64,000 nt of DNA from Deinococcus radiopugnans ATCC 19172 (GTDB taxonomy: Bacteria; Deinococcota; Deinococci; Deinococcales; Deinococcaceae). Within the stretch, counting starts at the first letter, position 1, and each line of letters starts with the position of its first letter. This document shows positions 51,707 to 60,917 of the stretch, one piece after another. The stretch lies in the NCBI RefSeq assembly GCF_006335125.1, contig NZ_VDMO01000008.1:62001-126000 (forward strand). The letters are read 5' to 3'. Below the pieces are notes generated by a model. It was not told the DNA's origin, did not search any database, and was given only the letters and a program-made list of their open reading frames with translations. Both the position numbers and the translations under genes were made by a program.

Positions 51707-52564
51707 CTATTGCTCGGCTTCAAAGCCCAGCAGGTTCAGCAGCCGGTCCAGTTCCTCGCGCGAGCCGTAATTCAGCTCCACTTTGCCCTTATCCTCGCCG
51801 GTAATGCGGACGCGGGTGCCGGTGCGGCGGCTGAGGTCCAGTTCCAGCTGACGGTACGTGCGCGGCGGGTTGACCTTGACGGGCGCCGTGGGGCGGGCCT
51901 TGCCCTCGCGGCGCAGCGCCTCGGCCTCGCGGACATTCAGGCCGCGCGACGTGATCTGCTCCAGCGCCCAGGCGCGGTCTCCATCCGGCTGGGCCAGAAT
52001 GGCGCGGGCGTGTCCGGCGCTGATCTGCCCGCTGTCCAGGGCATGCAAGGCGCCCTCGCCCAGGGTCAGCAGCCGCAGCGCGTTGGAGACGGTGCTGCGG
52101 CCCTTGCCCACCGCCTGCGCCACCCCTTCCTGGTTCAGCCCCTGGTCCAGCAGCGCCTGATAGGCCCGCGCCTCTTCCAGCGGCCCCAGGTCCTCGCGCT
52201 GCAGGTTCTCGACGATGGCAATTTCCAGCGCCTCGCGGTCCCCCAGGTCGCGGATGATGACAGGCAATTCGGTCAGACCGGCCAGTTGCCCTGCACGCCA
52301 GCGGCGCTCCCCGGCGACGATCTCGAAGGCCTCGCCACGCGGACGCACCAGCAGCGGCTGAATCACCCCCTGCTCGCGGATGCTCTGGGCCAGCTCGGCC
52401 AGCGAACTCGGCTCGAAGACCTGACGCGGCTGGTAGCCCGCCTGCACGATGCGGTTGATGTTCAGGGTCTGCACACTTCCCGCGCGATCCGCCGCCACCG
52501 CCTCGGCCGCCGGGCGGGCCAGCAGCGCGTCCAGACCCCGCCCCAGGCTAGATTTTTTCGACAC
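51707..52564 (-). CDS. parB: Chromosome partitioning protein ParB
   Basis: 285 residues. An N-terminal [14 protein letters not shown] segment contacts ParA; the CTP-binding domain has [19 protein letters not shown] and [16 protein letters not shown] (GERRxRA phosphate-binding motif); the helix-turn-helix is [20 protein letters not shown]; and a C-terminal dimerisation tail follows. It spreads from parS sites, two of which lie 2 kb away at 54465-54587. It overlaps parA by 17 bp. Confidence 0.95.
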   Translation of the reverse strand: MSKKSSLGRGLDALLARPAAEAVAADRAGSVQTLNINRIVQAGYQPRQVFEPSSLAELAQSIREQGVIQPLLVRPRGEAFEIVAGERRWRAGQLAGLTELPVIIRDLGDREALEIAIVENLQREDLGPLEEARAYQALLDQGLNQEGVAQAVGKGRSTVSNALRLLTLGEGALHALDSGQISAGHARAILAQPDGDRAWALEQITSRGLNVREAEALRREGKARPTAPVKVNPPRTYRQLELDLSRRTGTRVRITGEDKGKVELNYGSREELDRLLNLLGFEAEQ

Positions 52565-53297
52565 GCGACATCACCTCCTCGGCCAGCCGCTTGTAGGCCG
52601 CCGCCCCGCTCGACAGCGGCGCAAAGGCGTTGATCGGCTTGGAAAAGCTGGGCGCCTCGGAGAGCCGTACGTTGCGCGGAATCACGGACCAGAACACCAG
52701 CTCACCGAAATGCTGACGCACCATCGTCTCGACCTCCTGCGCCAGATTGGTGCGCCCGTCGAACATGGTCAGCACCACCCCCAGCACCTTCAGGCGGGGA
52801 TTGAGGCCGCCTTGCACCCGCTCGACCGTCTCCATCAGGCCGGCCAGCCCCTCCAACGCGTAGTACTCGGCCTGCAGCGGAATCAGCAGCGCGTCGGCGG
52901 CGGCCAGCACATTTACGGTCAGCGGCCCCAGTGAGGGCGGCGCGTCCACCAGCACCAGATCGTACCCGGTCAGGTGACTCAGCAGGCGGCGCAGGGCGTC
53001 GGGATCATCCGCAAGTTCCACACCGGCCCCAGCCAGATCCGGCGTGGCCGGCAGCAGATCGAGCCCCGGCTGGTCGGTGGGCCGGACGCACTCGGCGGCG
53101 CGGGCCGGGTCGGCCAGGGCCTCGTACAGCCCCTGCTCCGCACCACGCTGGCCCAGACCACTGGTGGCGTTGCCCTGGGGGTCCATGTCCAGCAACAGCA
53201 CCCGCCGCCCCCCCGCCGCGAGGTACGCCGCCAGATTGATCGCGGTGGTGGTCTTTCCCACCCCGCCCTTCTGGTTCACCAGCCCCAGCACCTTCAT
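52548..53297 (-). CDS. parA: Chromosome partitioning ATPase ParA
   Basis: 249 residues. Deviant Walker [15 protein letters not shown] near residue 10, [12 protein letters not shown] (Walker A'), and [17 protein letters not shown] (Walker B). Short N-terminus without a DNA-binding extension: the type Ib/Soj form of chromosomal ParAs. It moves ParB-parS complexes on the nucleoid. Upstream partner of parB, downstream of rsmG on the same strand with an 87 bp gap. Confidence 0.95.
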   Translation of the reverse strand: MKVLGLVNQKGGVGKTTTAINLAAYLAAGGRRVLLLDMDPQGNATSGLGQRGAEQGLYEALADPARAAECVRPTDQPGLDLLPATPDLAGAGVELADDPDALRRLLSHLTGYDLVLVDAPPSLGPLTVNVLAAADALLIPLQAEYYALEGLAGLMETVERVQGGLNPRLKVLGVVLTMFDGRTNLAQEVETMVRQHFGELVFWSVIPRNVRLSEAPSFSKPINAFAPLSSGAAAYKRLAEEVMSRVEKI

Positions 53298-53384
53298 TGC
53301 GGCGTCCTCTGTAGTGGTGCCTGGCCCTGCGGCCCCGCGTTCTGCCCGTCTCCCATCAAGTCAACCTCACCTTTGCGCCCCACT

Positions 53385-54134
53385 TTAGCGTGCCTGCTTC
53401 TGGGGTGGGGTCCAGAACAGCGGTTGGGCGGTGGGGACTCCCTCTCGCCGGGGATATTTGGATGGTGTACGCCCCAGCTTCTCGATCACGATCAGGGTCC
53501 GGGCGTCGCCCAGCACAGGCAATTCGAACGGATCGACGACCTGAACCTTGCCGCCCACCTCTCCAGCGGCGCGCCGCCCGGCATTCAGTTCGTCGGCGCT
53601 GATGGCTCCTTTCTGGGCCACCAGCAAGCCACCCTCGCGCAGCAGCGGCAGTGTCAGTTCGGCCAGCACCGGCAACGAGGCCACTGCCCGGACCACCACC
53701 CGGTCATAGTGCTCGCGGTGGTCGGCGCTGCGCCCCAGCGTCTCGGCCCGGCCCACCAGCGGGGTGACCTGTTCCAGCCCCAGCTGGACTGCTGTGTCGC
53801 GCACAAAATCGACTTTCTTGCGAATAGAGTCGACCGACGTGAAGTGCAGCTCTGGCTTCACGAGAGCCAGCGGGAAGGTGGGAAACCCAGCGCCCGTCCC
53901 CAGATCCAGCACCGTCAGCGGCCCCTCCAGGTACCCCCCACGCAGGCAGGTCAGCGAGTCCACGAAATGCTTGAGGACAATGTCCTCCTGGGTTTTCAGG
54001 GCCGTGAGGTTCAGCCGGGCATTGCCCTCCTGAAGCAGCGCGAACAGCCTGGCAAACTGGGGCAACTGTTCGCCGATCTCCAGTCCCAGCAGGCCGGCCC
54101 CGTGCCGCAGCAATTCCACACCGTCGGAATTCAC
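53385..54134 (-). CDS. rsmG: 16S rRNA (guanine-N7) methyltransferase RsmG
   Basis: Methylates G527 of 16S rRNA. 249 residues starting at GTG 54134: [40 protein letters not shown] (SAM loop, about residue 77), [15 protein letters not shown] and [19 protein letters not shown]. The GTG overlaps the stop of the LAGLIDADG-like gene (GTGA). Position between mnmG and parA follows the widespread gid-par gene order. Confidence 0.94.
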   Translation of the reverse strand: MNSDGVELLRHGAGLLGLEIGEQLPQFARLFALLQEGNARLNLTALKTQEDIVLKHFVDSLTCLRGGYLEGPLTVLDLGTGAGFPTFPLALVKPELHFTSVDSIRKKVDFVRDTAVQLGLEQVTPLVGRAETLGRSADHREHYDRVVVRAVASLPVLAELTLPLLREGGLLVAQKGAISADELNAGRRAAGEVGGKVQVVDPFELPVLGDARTLIVIEKLGRTPSKYPRREGVPTAQPLFWTPPQKQAR

Positions 54135-54451
54135 AGGCCGTACCTGACTTTCATATCGGCATACCGTTCATACACATGCTCATCAATCTCCCTGAGAGGC
54201 AGCCGGTCCAGCAGCGGCAGCAGGGTCTCGCGCAGCACCTGACCCCGCGCCATCCACTGGAAATAGCTGCGTCCACCGTGCTCGTAGGGGCCGTACAGCT
54301 TAGAGCCGGGGCACAGGCGCAGCATCGTTTCGAACAGCTTGCGGTGCCGGGTGTGCATTCGCAGCGTGACTTGCGGTTGTTTGCCGTCACCGCCAAAATG
54401 CCCCTCGCCGATCAGAACGCCCAGCAGCAGCCCTTCCTCAAATGTATTCAA
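54131..54451 (-). CDS. Single-motif LAGLIDADG-like protein
   Basis: About 106 residues. [18 protein letters not shown] reads as one LAGLIDADG helix with the acidic residue at its end, followed by beta strands ([40 protein letters not shown]) and helices, the order of a one-repeat homing-endonuclease domain. Start chosen at TTG 54451, where GGAGG is six bases upstream; the frame continues to TTG 54478, inside a parS site. It is not in an intron and overlaps rsmG, so it looks like a domesticated gene. Confidence 0.72.
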   Translation of the reverse strand: MNTFEEGLLLGVLIGEGHFGGDGKQPQVTLRMHTRHRKLFETMLRLCPGSKLYGPYEHGGRSYFQWMARGQVLRETLLPLLDRLPLREIDEHVYERYADMKVRYGL

Positions 54452-54464
54452 CCCTGCCCTCCGA

Positions 54465-54493
54465 TGTTTCACCGTCAAGTTTCCCGTGAAACA
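54465..54493. promoter_or_regulatory. parS centromere site 1
   Basis: Half site GTTTCAC, six base spacer CGTCAA, then AGTTTCCCGTGAAACA, which matches the bacterial parS consensus TGTTTCACGTGAAACA at 14 of 16 positions. It lies between the LAGLIDADG-like gene and mnmG. Confidence 0.9.
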
Positions 54494-54558
54494 TCGGTGC
54501 CGTCAAGCACCCACGACTGTCGACAGCATGGTGAAACTCATTCTTGCTGTCACAGTCT

Positions 54559-54587
54559 TGTTTCACCGTCAAGTTTCCCGTGAAACG
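54559..54587. promoter_or_regulatory. parS centromere site 2
   Basis: Same composite as site 1 (GTTTCAC-CGTCAA-GTTTCCCGTGAAAC), 94 bp away. It overlaps the last codons of mnmG, which encode VSRET. Confidence 0.9.
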
Positions 54588-56377
54588 CCTTGTTTCTTCA
54601 GGTGGACCAGCAGAGCGCCAATATCGGCGTGGCGAACGCCGGAGATGCGGGCCGCCTGCTCCAGGGTTTCGGGCCGACGCTGGCCTAACTTCTCGCGCGC
54701 CTCGTTGGAGAGGGCAGGCACCACAGCGTAGTCGAGGCCATCCAGTCGGGTGCCACGGGCACGTGCCTCCGCCCCCAACTGCTGACGGGCACGCTCGATA
54801 TAGCCCGCGTACTTGACGCGGATCTCCACCGCCTCACGCTCCGCCGCGTCCAACGTGGCCGGGAGCGAGAGGCCCAGCGCCTCCACATCGGCCAGATGGA
54901 ATTCCGGACGGCGCAACCAGGCATCTCCGGTCTGGCCGTTGGCGCGCTGGGCAGCCAGGGAGCGCATGGCCTCCGTCACACGCCCGTACTTGGCCCGAAC
55001 CTTGGCCTCCTGCTCGTCAGAGACCAGGCCCAGCCGTTGCCCCAGCGGGGTCATTCGCTCGTCGGCGTTGTCCTGACGCACCAGCAGGCGATGTTCCACG
55101 CGACTGGTCATCATGCGGTACGGTTCGTCGCTGCTCTTGAACACCAGATCGTCAAGCAACACGCCGACGTATCCGGTTTCACGGCCAATCGTGGCTGTGT
55201 CCAGCCCCAACGCGCGGCGGGCCGCCGCCGTTCCGGCCACCAGACCCTGCGCCGCCGCCTCCTCGTAACCGCTGGTGCCGTTGAGCTGGCCCGCCGTAAA
55301 GACACCGGGCAGCAGGCGGGACTCCAGGTTCAGCGTAAGTTCGGTGGCATCCACCACGTCGTACTCCACAGCGTAGGCGTAGCGCTGCACCACCGCCCGT
55401 TCGAACCCAGGCAGGGTGCGCACCAGCTGGTCTTGCAGGTACGGCGGCAGCGAGGAGCTGAAGCCCTGCAGGTACACCTCACTGGTCTGGATGCCATCTG
55501 GCTCCACAAACAGCAAGTGACGATCATGGTGGGCAAAGCGCACCACCTTGTCCTCAATGCTGGGGCAGTAGCGTGGGCCTTTGCCCTCGATATCGCCGGA
55601 GAACATCGGAGACTCACTCAGATTCTCGTGGATCAGTTCGTGGGTCTGCGGGGTGGTGTGGGTCTGCCAGGTGGGCGACTCCTGGGCGCGGGGGCCAGGC
55701 GTGCCGGTAAAGCCGCGCGGCTGAGGATCGGCGGGAATCTCCAGCAGTTCCGCGAAATTGACCGAATCCGCCCGGACCCGGGGCGGCGTGCCGGTCTTGA
55801 AGCGCTTAAGCTTGTGGCCAGCCCGCTCCAGCGGAGCAGACAGGAAACGCGAGGGCGGCTCACCCTGCCGCCCCTCGGCGCGTGACTGCCGCCCGTACCA
55901 CGTCACCGCCCGCATAAAGGTGCCCGCCGCAATCACGACGCTGCGGCAGGGGAGACGGCGTCCATCGGTGGTCACCACCAGCCAGCCCCCGAGCCCGTCG
56001 GGCTCCAGATCGGCGGCCTCGCCCCGGAGAATGTCGATCTCGGGCTGGCCGAAGATCACCTCCTGGGCATGCTCGGCGTAGGCGTCTCGCTCGTTCTGCA
56101 CCCGCAGCGACTGCACGGCCGGTCCCTTGCTGGCGTTCAATACGCGGGTATGGATGGCGGTGTCGTCGGCCAAGCGGCCCATCAGGCCCCCAAGCGCCTG
56201 AATCTCGAACACCAGCTGACTCTTGCCGGGGCCGCCCACCGCCGGGTTGCACGGCATGCGGCCCACGGTGGCCGGGTTGCCCACCAGCAGGCCCACCCGC
56301 GAGAATTTGGCTGCGGCCCACGCCGCTTCCAGGCCAGCGTGGCCCCCACCAATCACAATCACATTCCAGCCGCTCAT
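54569..56377 (-). CDS. mnmG: tRNA uridine 5-carboxymethylaminomethyl modification enzyme MnmG
   Basis: With MnmE it modifies U34 of several tRNAs. 602 residues from ATG 56377, supported by a leaderless -10 box. FAD site [16 protein letters not shown] near residue 8, [17 protein letters not shown] (conserved Cys), [28 protein letters not shown] with the second conserved Cys, [12 protein letters not shown], and [17 protein letters not shown]. The C-terminus ends in VSRET because parS site 2 lies within the coding sequence. Confidence 0.96.
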   Translation of the reverse strand: MSGWNVIVIGGGHAGLEAAWAAAKFSRVGLLVGNPATVGRMPCNPAVGGPGKSQLVFEIQALGGLMGRLADDTAIHTRVLNASKGPAVQSLRVQNERDAYAEHAQEVIFGQPEIDILRGEAADLEPDGLGGWLVVTTDGRRLPCRSVVIAAGTFMRAVTWYGRQSRAEGRQGEPPSRFLSAPLERAGHKLKRFKTGTPPRVRADSVNFAELLEIPADPQPRGFTGTPGPRAQESPTWQTHTTPQTHELIHENLSESPMFSGDIEGKGPRYCPSIEDKVVRFAHHDRHLLFVEPDGIQTSEVYLQGFSSSLPPYLQDQLVRTLPGFERAVVQRYAYAVEYDVVDATELTLNLESRLLPGVFTAGQLNGTSGYEEAAAQGLVAGTAAARRALGLDTATIGRETGYVGVLLDDLVFKSSDEPYRMMTSRVEHRLLVRQDNADERMTPLGQRLGLVSDEQEAKVRAKYGRVTEAMRSLAAQRANGQTGDAWLRRPEFHLADVEALGLSLPATLDAAEREAVEIRVKYAGYIERARQQLGAEARARGTRLDGLDYAVVPALSNEAREKLGQRRPETLEQAARISGVRHADIGALLVHLKKQGVSRET

Positions 56378-56384
56378 CGGCCCA

Positions 56385-56390
56385 AGTGTA
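56385..56390 (-). promoter_or_regulatory. Leaderless -10 box of mnmG
   Basis: TACACT on the minus strand, seven bases before the ATG at 56377. Confidence 0.7.
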
Positions 56391-56514
56391 TCTGCCTGCC
56401 CAGACCATGACGGTGACCGGTATCGCGAGACGGCACGCCCCGGAATCGCAGGGTCACCGCCGGATGAGACGGCAGGTGACATAGCTTCATCTGGCCTTCA
56501 GACTCCCAAGCTCC

Positions 56515-56520
56515 TACAAT
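56515..56520 (+). promoter_or_regulatory. Leaderless -10 box of the class V aminotransferase gene
   Basis: TACAAT five bases before the ATG at 56526. Confidence 0.65.
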
Positions 56521-56525
56521 CGGGC

Positions 56526-58127
56526 ATGAACTTCACCACTCTCCAGGCCGATCTGATCGGAACTGACGCCGTGATTCGCACGCCCTTCGGAGAGCGGCGG
56601 GTCACCTACGCGGATTACGTGGCCTCCGGGCGGGCGCTGCGCAGCGTGGAGCAGCGGATCAGCACGCTGGCGCTGCCGCTGTACGCCAACACCCACACCG
56701 AGGACAGCGCCACCGGGGCGCACAGCACCCACCTGTCGCATCAGGCGTCCGACTACATCAAAGGACAACTTGGAGGCGACTCCAGTTGCAAACTGGTGTT
56801 CTGCGGTTCGGGCAGCACCGCGGCGGTGCGGCGCCTTCAGGACATCCTGGGCTTGACGGTGTGCAGCGACCACCGCGCCACCGTGCTGGCCTCCATTCCG
56901 GAGCACGAGCGCCCGGTGGTGTTCGTCGGCCCTTACGAGCACCACAGCAACGAGGTCAGCTGGCGCGAGACGCTGGCCGAGGTGGTGGAGTTGCCGCTGT
57001 GCGAGAAGGGCAACCTGGACCTGGACGCGCTGGTTCAGGCACTGAAAGCACCCCATTACGCCCGCCGCCCCAAAATTGGCTCGTTCAGCGCGGCCAGCAA
57101 CGTGACCGGCCTGCTGACCGATACCCGCACGGTGGCACGCATCCTGCACCAGCACGGGGCCTATGCCTTCTTTGACTTCGCGGCCAGCGGGCCTTACGTC
57201 AAAATTGACATGAAGCCGGGCAAACCGGACGGCTATGACGCCGTGTTCCTCAGCCCGCACAAGTTCGTGGGCGGGCCAGGAACGCCGGGATTGCTGTGTT
57301 TTCAGGATCACCTGTACCACCTGAACGTGCCCAGCACGGCGGGGGGCGGTACGGTGCGTTACGTCAGCCGCACCAAACAGGTGTACATCGAGGACATCGA
57401 GGCGCGTGAGGACGCAGGCACGCCCGCCATCCTGGGAAAACTCCGGACCGCCCTGGCCTTCAAGGTCAAGGAGGAGCTGGGGGTGGACGAACTGACGGCG
57501 CGGGAGCATCAATTATTCGCGCGGGCGCTGGAGCGTCTGGGAACCAACGGGCGGATTCAGATTCTGGGCAACCCGCAGGCCGCCCGCCTCGCCTTTCTCT
57601 CGTTTCTGGTCAAAACGCCGGACGGCAGTTACCTGCATCCCCGTCTGGTGGTCCGCCTGCTCAACGATCTCTTCGGCATCCAGGCACGCGGCGGCTGCGC
57701 GTGTGCCGGACCCTACGGCCATGTGCTCCTGAACATCGACGACGAGCGCAGCGAGCGCTACATGCAGTGTGCGCTGTCCAATATCGACGGCCTCAAACCC
57801 GGCTGGACGCGCCTGAACCTCGCGCCGTGGGCCAGCGACGACGAGGTGGAGTTCCTGCTGGCCGCCATCGAATTCGTGGCCGAACACGGGACCCGTTTCC
57901 TGCCGCTGTACGACTTCGACTGGATGTCCGGGGCCTGGACCCACGCGCAGGACGAGGCGCCGATGGACCTGTTCGGAGACCAGCGTCCGCAGACGGGCGA
58001 GGGGGCCGTGCCGTTCACCGCCTATCTGGAAGAGGCACGGCGGCTGTCGGACACCCTGGCCCCGGCAGGGGAGGGGAGAGCGGTACCCGACTACGTCCCC
58101 ACCGATCTGATCTTTTTCGCGCACTGA
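56526..58127 (+). CDS. Class V aminotransferase-fold PLP enzyme
   Basis: 533 residues, longer than the usual 400 of cysteine desulfurases. PLP-fold marks: YADYVASGRALRSVEQRI, LPLYANTHTEDSATGAHS, GSGSTAAVRRLQDILGL, YAFFDFAASGPYVKIDM, Schiff-base Lys in FLSPHKFVGGPGTPG (about residue 246), and QARGGCACAGPYGH where the desulfurase active-site Cys normally sits. The C-terminal 100 residues are an extension. Substrate unknown; no Fe-S assembly genes are next to it, so a role in sulfur mobilisation is only possible. Confidence 0.85.
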   Translation: MNFTTLQADLIGTDAVIRTPFGERRVTYADYVASGRALRSVEQRISTLALPLYANTHTEDSATGAHSTHLSHQASDYIKGQLGGDSSCKLVFCGSGSTAAVRRLQDILGLTVCSDHRATVLASIPEHERPVVFVGPYEHHSNEVSWRETLAEVVELPLCEKGNLDLDALVQALKAPHYARRPKIGSFSAASNVTGLLTDTRTVARILHQHGAYAFFDFAASGPYVKIDMKPGKPDGYDAVFLSPHKFVGGPGTPGLLCFQDHLYHLNVPSTAGGGTVRYVSRTKQVYIEDIEAREDAGTPAILGKLRTALAFKVKEELGVDELTAREHQLFARALERLGTNGRIQILGNPQAARLAFLSFLVKTPDGSYLHPRLVVRLLNDLFGIQARGGCACAGPYGHVLLNIDDERSERYMQCALSNIDGLKPGWTRLNLAPWASDDEVEFLLAAIEFVAEHGTRFLPLYDFDWMSGAWTHAQDEAPMDLFGDQRPQTGEGAVPFTAYLEEARRLSDTLAPAGEGRAVPDYVPTDLIFFAH

Positions 58128-58220
58128 ACGCACCTCAGCCTCTCCCCACAGAGACTGCTCCTTGCTGTTGTCCAATTCCACTGGACGGGCCTGGACCCTG
58201 CCTTCCTCACCCGGAGCGGC

Positions 58221-58242
58221 TAGAATGCCTAACGCCCGTTAG
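58221..58242 (+). promoter_or_regulatory. -10 box and palindromic operator of the 2-oxoacid dehydrogenase operon
   Basis: TAGAAT (58221-58226) is followed by the perfect palindrome CTAACG-CC-CGTTAG (58229-58242), which would cover the transcription start. A further GTTAG occurs at 58254. The palindrome fits the PaaR consensus I recall from Thermus (CNAACGNNCGTTNG). The leader is about 85 bases and carries AGGAGG. Confidence 0.65.
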
Positions 58243-58320
58243 TTTAGACATCAGTTAGACAGATTCCGCCGACGGCAGAGAGTTCCAGCCTTTGCCGCAC
58301 GCTCAGGAGGCCCGCTTCAG

Positions 58321-59469
58321 ATGACCACATCACCTCTGGTTGAACCCTTTCCCGAGACTGGGATTCAGCCCTTCACGAAAGAACCGATCCGCTACGTGGG
58401 CGAGGACGGCCTGCCCGTCCAGAACCTGCCCGCCGCCTACACTCCTGAACGCCTGCGCGAGTTGCATGCCGTGATGCTGCGCGCCCGCGAGTTCGACCGC
58501 AAGCTGATCACGCTGCTGCGGCAGGGACGCACCACCTTCTACGCGCAGTCCAGCGGCATGGAAGCGACGCAGGTGGGCCTGGCCCACTCGATCCGGCCCG
58601 GCCACGACTGGGTCTGGCCGTACTACCGCGACCACACGCTGGCCCTGGCGCTGGGCGTGCCCATGTTCGAGCTGATCTCGCAGGTGCTGGGCAGCAACTC
58701 CGACCCCAGCCGGGGCCGCCAGATGCCGCACCACTTCGCCGCCCGCAAGCAGCACTTCGTCTCGATCAGCTCTTCCATTGCCAATCAGGTGCCCCCGGCC
58801 ACCGGCACCGCGATGGCCCAGAAGTACCTGGGCACCGACGAGATCACGGTGTGCACCTTCGGCGACGGGGCCACCAGCGAGGGCGACTGGCACGCCGGCA
58901 TGAACATGGCCGGGGCGATGGCCGCGCCGTGCCTGTTTGTGTGTGAGAACAACCAGTGGGCCATCAGCACCAACCTGAGTGGTCAGACGGCCAGCGAGAA
59001 CATCCACATCAAGGCGAAAGCCTACGGCATGCCCGGCTTCTACGTGGACGGCAACGATATCGTGGCCGTCATGGAGGTCGGCCGTACCGCCGCCGAGTGG
59101 GTGCGCGCCGGCAACGGCCCCGCGCTGGTGGAGTGCCTGACCTACCGCGTCGGCTCCCACAGCAACGCGGACGCCGACGCCGAGAAGCACTACCGCACCC
59201 GCGAAGAGGTGCAGGAGTGGCTGGGGCGTGACCCGGTGGTGCGCGTCGAGAAACTGCTGGAACACCTGGGCCATCCCATCGAATCCGAGGAACGCGCCAA
59301 TATGATCTCCGCCGTTCACCGCGAGGTCGACGAGCAGGTCATCCGCGCCGAGGCCACCGGGCAACCCGACTGGCGCATCATGTTCGAGGACGTGTACGCC
59401 GACCTGCCCGCCCACCTGCGCGAGGAGGCCGCCATGCTGCGGGCCGAGCAGGAAGGGGAGAGAAAATGA
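58321..59469 (+). CDS. bkdA: 2-oxoisovalerate dehydrogenase E1 alpha subunit
   Basis: Thiamine-diphosphate decarboxylase subunit of the branched-chain 2-oxoacid dehydrogenase complex. 382 residues: [13 protein letters not shown] at the start, [37 protein letters not shown], the ThDP motif [15 protein letters not shown] (about residue 181) closing at ENNQWAIS, and [20 protein letters not shown] (phosphorylation-loop region). The segments follow the Thermus branched-chain enzyme more closely than pyruvate dehydrogenase. AGGAGG precedes the start. Confidence 0.92.
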   Translation: MTTSPLVEPFPETGIQPFTKEPIRYVGEDGLPVQNLPAAYTPERLRELHAVMLRAREFDRKLITLLRQGRTTFYAQSSGMEATQVGLAHSIRPGHDWVWPYYRDHTLALALGVPMFELISQVLGSNSDPSRGRQMPHHFAARKQHFVSISSSIANQVPPATGTAMAQKYLGTDEITVCTFGDGATSEGDWHAGMNMAGAMAAPCLFVCENNQWAISTNLSGQTASENIHIKAKAYGMPGFYVDGNDIVAVMEVGRTAAEWVRAGNGPALVECLTYRVGSHSNADADAEKHYRTREEVQEWLGRDPVVRVEKLLEHLGHPIESEERANMISAVHREVDEQVIRAEATGQPDWRIMFEDVYADLPAHLREEAAMLRAEQEGERK

Positions 59470-60488
59470 CCGCCACCCAGGAAAGTCAGGACGTGACCGC
59501 CGCGTCCGGCGAACCCCGCACCATCAACCTGATCACCGCCGTCACCGAGGCGCTGCACGAGGAAATGGAGCGCGACAGCCGGGTGGTGCTGTTCGGGCAG
59601 GACGTGGGCGCGCGCGGCGGCGTGTTCATGGCCACCGCCGGGTTACAGGCCAGCTTCGGCAAGCAGCGCGTGTTCGACACGCCCCTCAGCGAGGCCGCCA
59701 TCGTGGGCGCGGCGGTGGGCATGGCCGTGCGCGGCCTGCGGCCGGTGGCCGAGATTCAGTTCGCCGACTACATGGGGCCGGGCTTTGACCAGATCATCTC
59801 GCAGGCGGCCAAGATGCGCTACCGCAGCGGCGGACAGTACACCGCCCCGCTGGTGATCCGCACCCCGTCCGGCGGTGGCGTCAAGGGCGGGCACCACCAC
59901 AGCCAGAGCCCCGAGAGCTACTACACCCACACGCCGGGCCTGAAAGTGGTGATGCCCAGCACGCCCTACGACGCCAAGGGGCTGCTGAAAGCCGCCATTA
60001 GGGGGGAAGACCCGGTGATCTTCTTCGAACCCAAGCGGCTGTACCGCGCCTCCAAGGGCGAGGTGCCGGGCCACGATTACACCGTCAAGATCGGCGAGGC
60101 CGCCATCCGCCGCGAGGGCACCGATCTGAGCCTGATCGGTTACGGCGGCGTGATGCCGGATCTGGAACGTGCCGCCGACGCGCTGGAGGCCGAGGGCGTG
60201 AGTGTGGAAGTGATTGACCTGCGCAGCCTGGTGCCCTGGGACAAGGCGCTGGTGGTGGACAGCGTGCAGAAGACCGGCCGGGCCGTCCTCGTCAGCGAGG
60301 CCCCGCGCATCAGCAACTTCATGGGCGAGGTGGCGTACAGCATTCAGGAGGCGGCCTTCGACTCGCTGCTGGCCCCGGTGGGGCAGGTGGCGGGCTTCGA
60401 CATTCCGTACCCCTACGTGCAGGACAAGATCTACCTGCCCGGCCCCAACCGCATCACGGCGGCCTGCGTGCAGGCGCTGAACTATTAA
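59466..60488 (+). CDS. bkdB: 2-oxoisovalerate dehydrogenase E1 beta subunit
   Basis: Partner of E1 alpha; the two form an alpha2beta2 decarboxylase. 340 residues: [37 protein letters not shown], the ThDP-contact region [19 protein letters not shown] (Glu), [18 protein letters not shown], and [20 protein letters not shown] in the C-terminal lobe. Its ATG overlaps the alpha stop (ATGA), giving equal translation. Confidence 0.94.
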   Translation: MTATQESQDVTAASGEPRTINLITAVTEALHEEMERDSRVVLFGQDVGARGGVFMATAGLQASFGKQRVFDTPLSEAAIVGAAVGMAVRGLRPVAEIQFADYMGPGFDQIISQAAKMRYRSGGQYTAPLVIRTPSGGGVKGGHHHSQSPESYYTHTPGLKVVMPSTPYDAKGLLKAAIRGEDPVIFFEPKRLYRASKGEVPGHDYTVKIGEAAIRREGTDLSLIGYGGVMPDLERAADALEAEGVSVEVIDLRSLVPWDKALVVDSVQKTGRAVLVSEAPRISNFMGEVAYSIQEAAFDSLLAPVGQVAGFDIPYPYVQDKIYLPGPNRITAACVQALNY

Positions 60489-60515
60489 CGTCCTGCGCAA
60501 ACCCAGACGGCGCGT

Positions 60516-60521
60516 TACGCT
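60516..60521 (+). promoter_or_regulatory. Leaderless -10 box of the small membrane protein gene
   Basis: TACGCT six bases before the ATG at 60528, giving an internal promoter inside the dehydrogenase operon. Confidence 0.6.
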
Positions 60522-60527
60522 GCGGCC

Positions 60528-60767
60528 ATGAAGCTGAATCCCGATCTGCTGCGCCCGCTGCTGGGCACCATCGGCCTGATGATCGGCTTCGGCGTGTACG
60601 CCGTGGCGGGCGATCTCCCGCAGCCATGGCAGCGCCTGAGCATCGGTTTGATGTTCGTCCTGCTCGGGGTCAGCGCCGTGATCTACGCGAAGGGTGAGCG
60701 CTGGATTCAGGTGCTGGGCGGGGTGCTGCTGTTGTACGGCGCCCTGCGGATGTTCCTGATCGGCTAG
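60528..60767 (+). CDS. Small membrane protein between E1 beta and E2
   Basis: 79 residues with two or three hydrophobic segments (LLGTIGLMIGFGVYAVAG; LSIGLMFVLLGVSAVIYA; VLGGVLLLYGALRMFLIG). No family recognised. It interrupts the dehydrogenase operon and has its own leaderless -10 box, so it may be expressed separately. Confidence 0.75.
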   Translation: MKLNPDLLRPLLGTIGLMIGFGVYAVAGDLPQPWQRLSIGLMFVLLGVSAVIYAKGERWIQVLGGVLLLYGALRMFLIG

Positions 60768-60917
60768 CGGGAGGCGGTGCGCGGGGCGCGGTCAAAGATG
60801 AAAAACCTGCTGATTCTCGATTCGTGATCCTCTCGCCTCGCGTTGTTCCCGCCTCCCGCGCACCGCTCCCTCTTTTCCCACTCCCTACAATCTCCACCCC
60901 ACAACCGAGGTGACCCC

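Noticed and set aside
54465..54700. Chromosome origin of replication at the parS cluster
   Set aside because: parS, mnmG and rsmG often lie near oriC, but I saw no dnaA, dnaN or cluster of DnaA boxes here.
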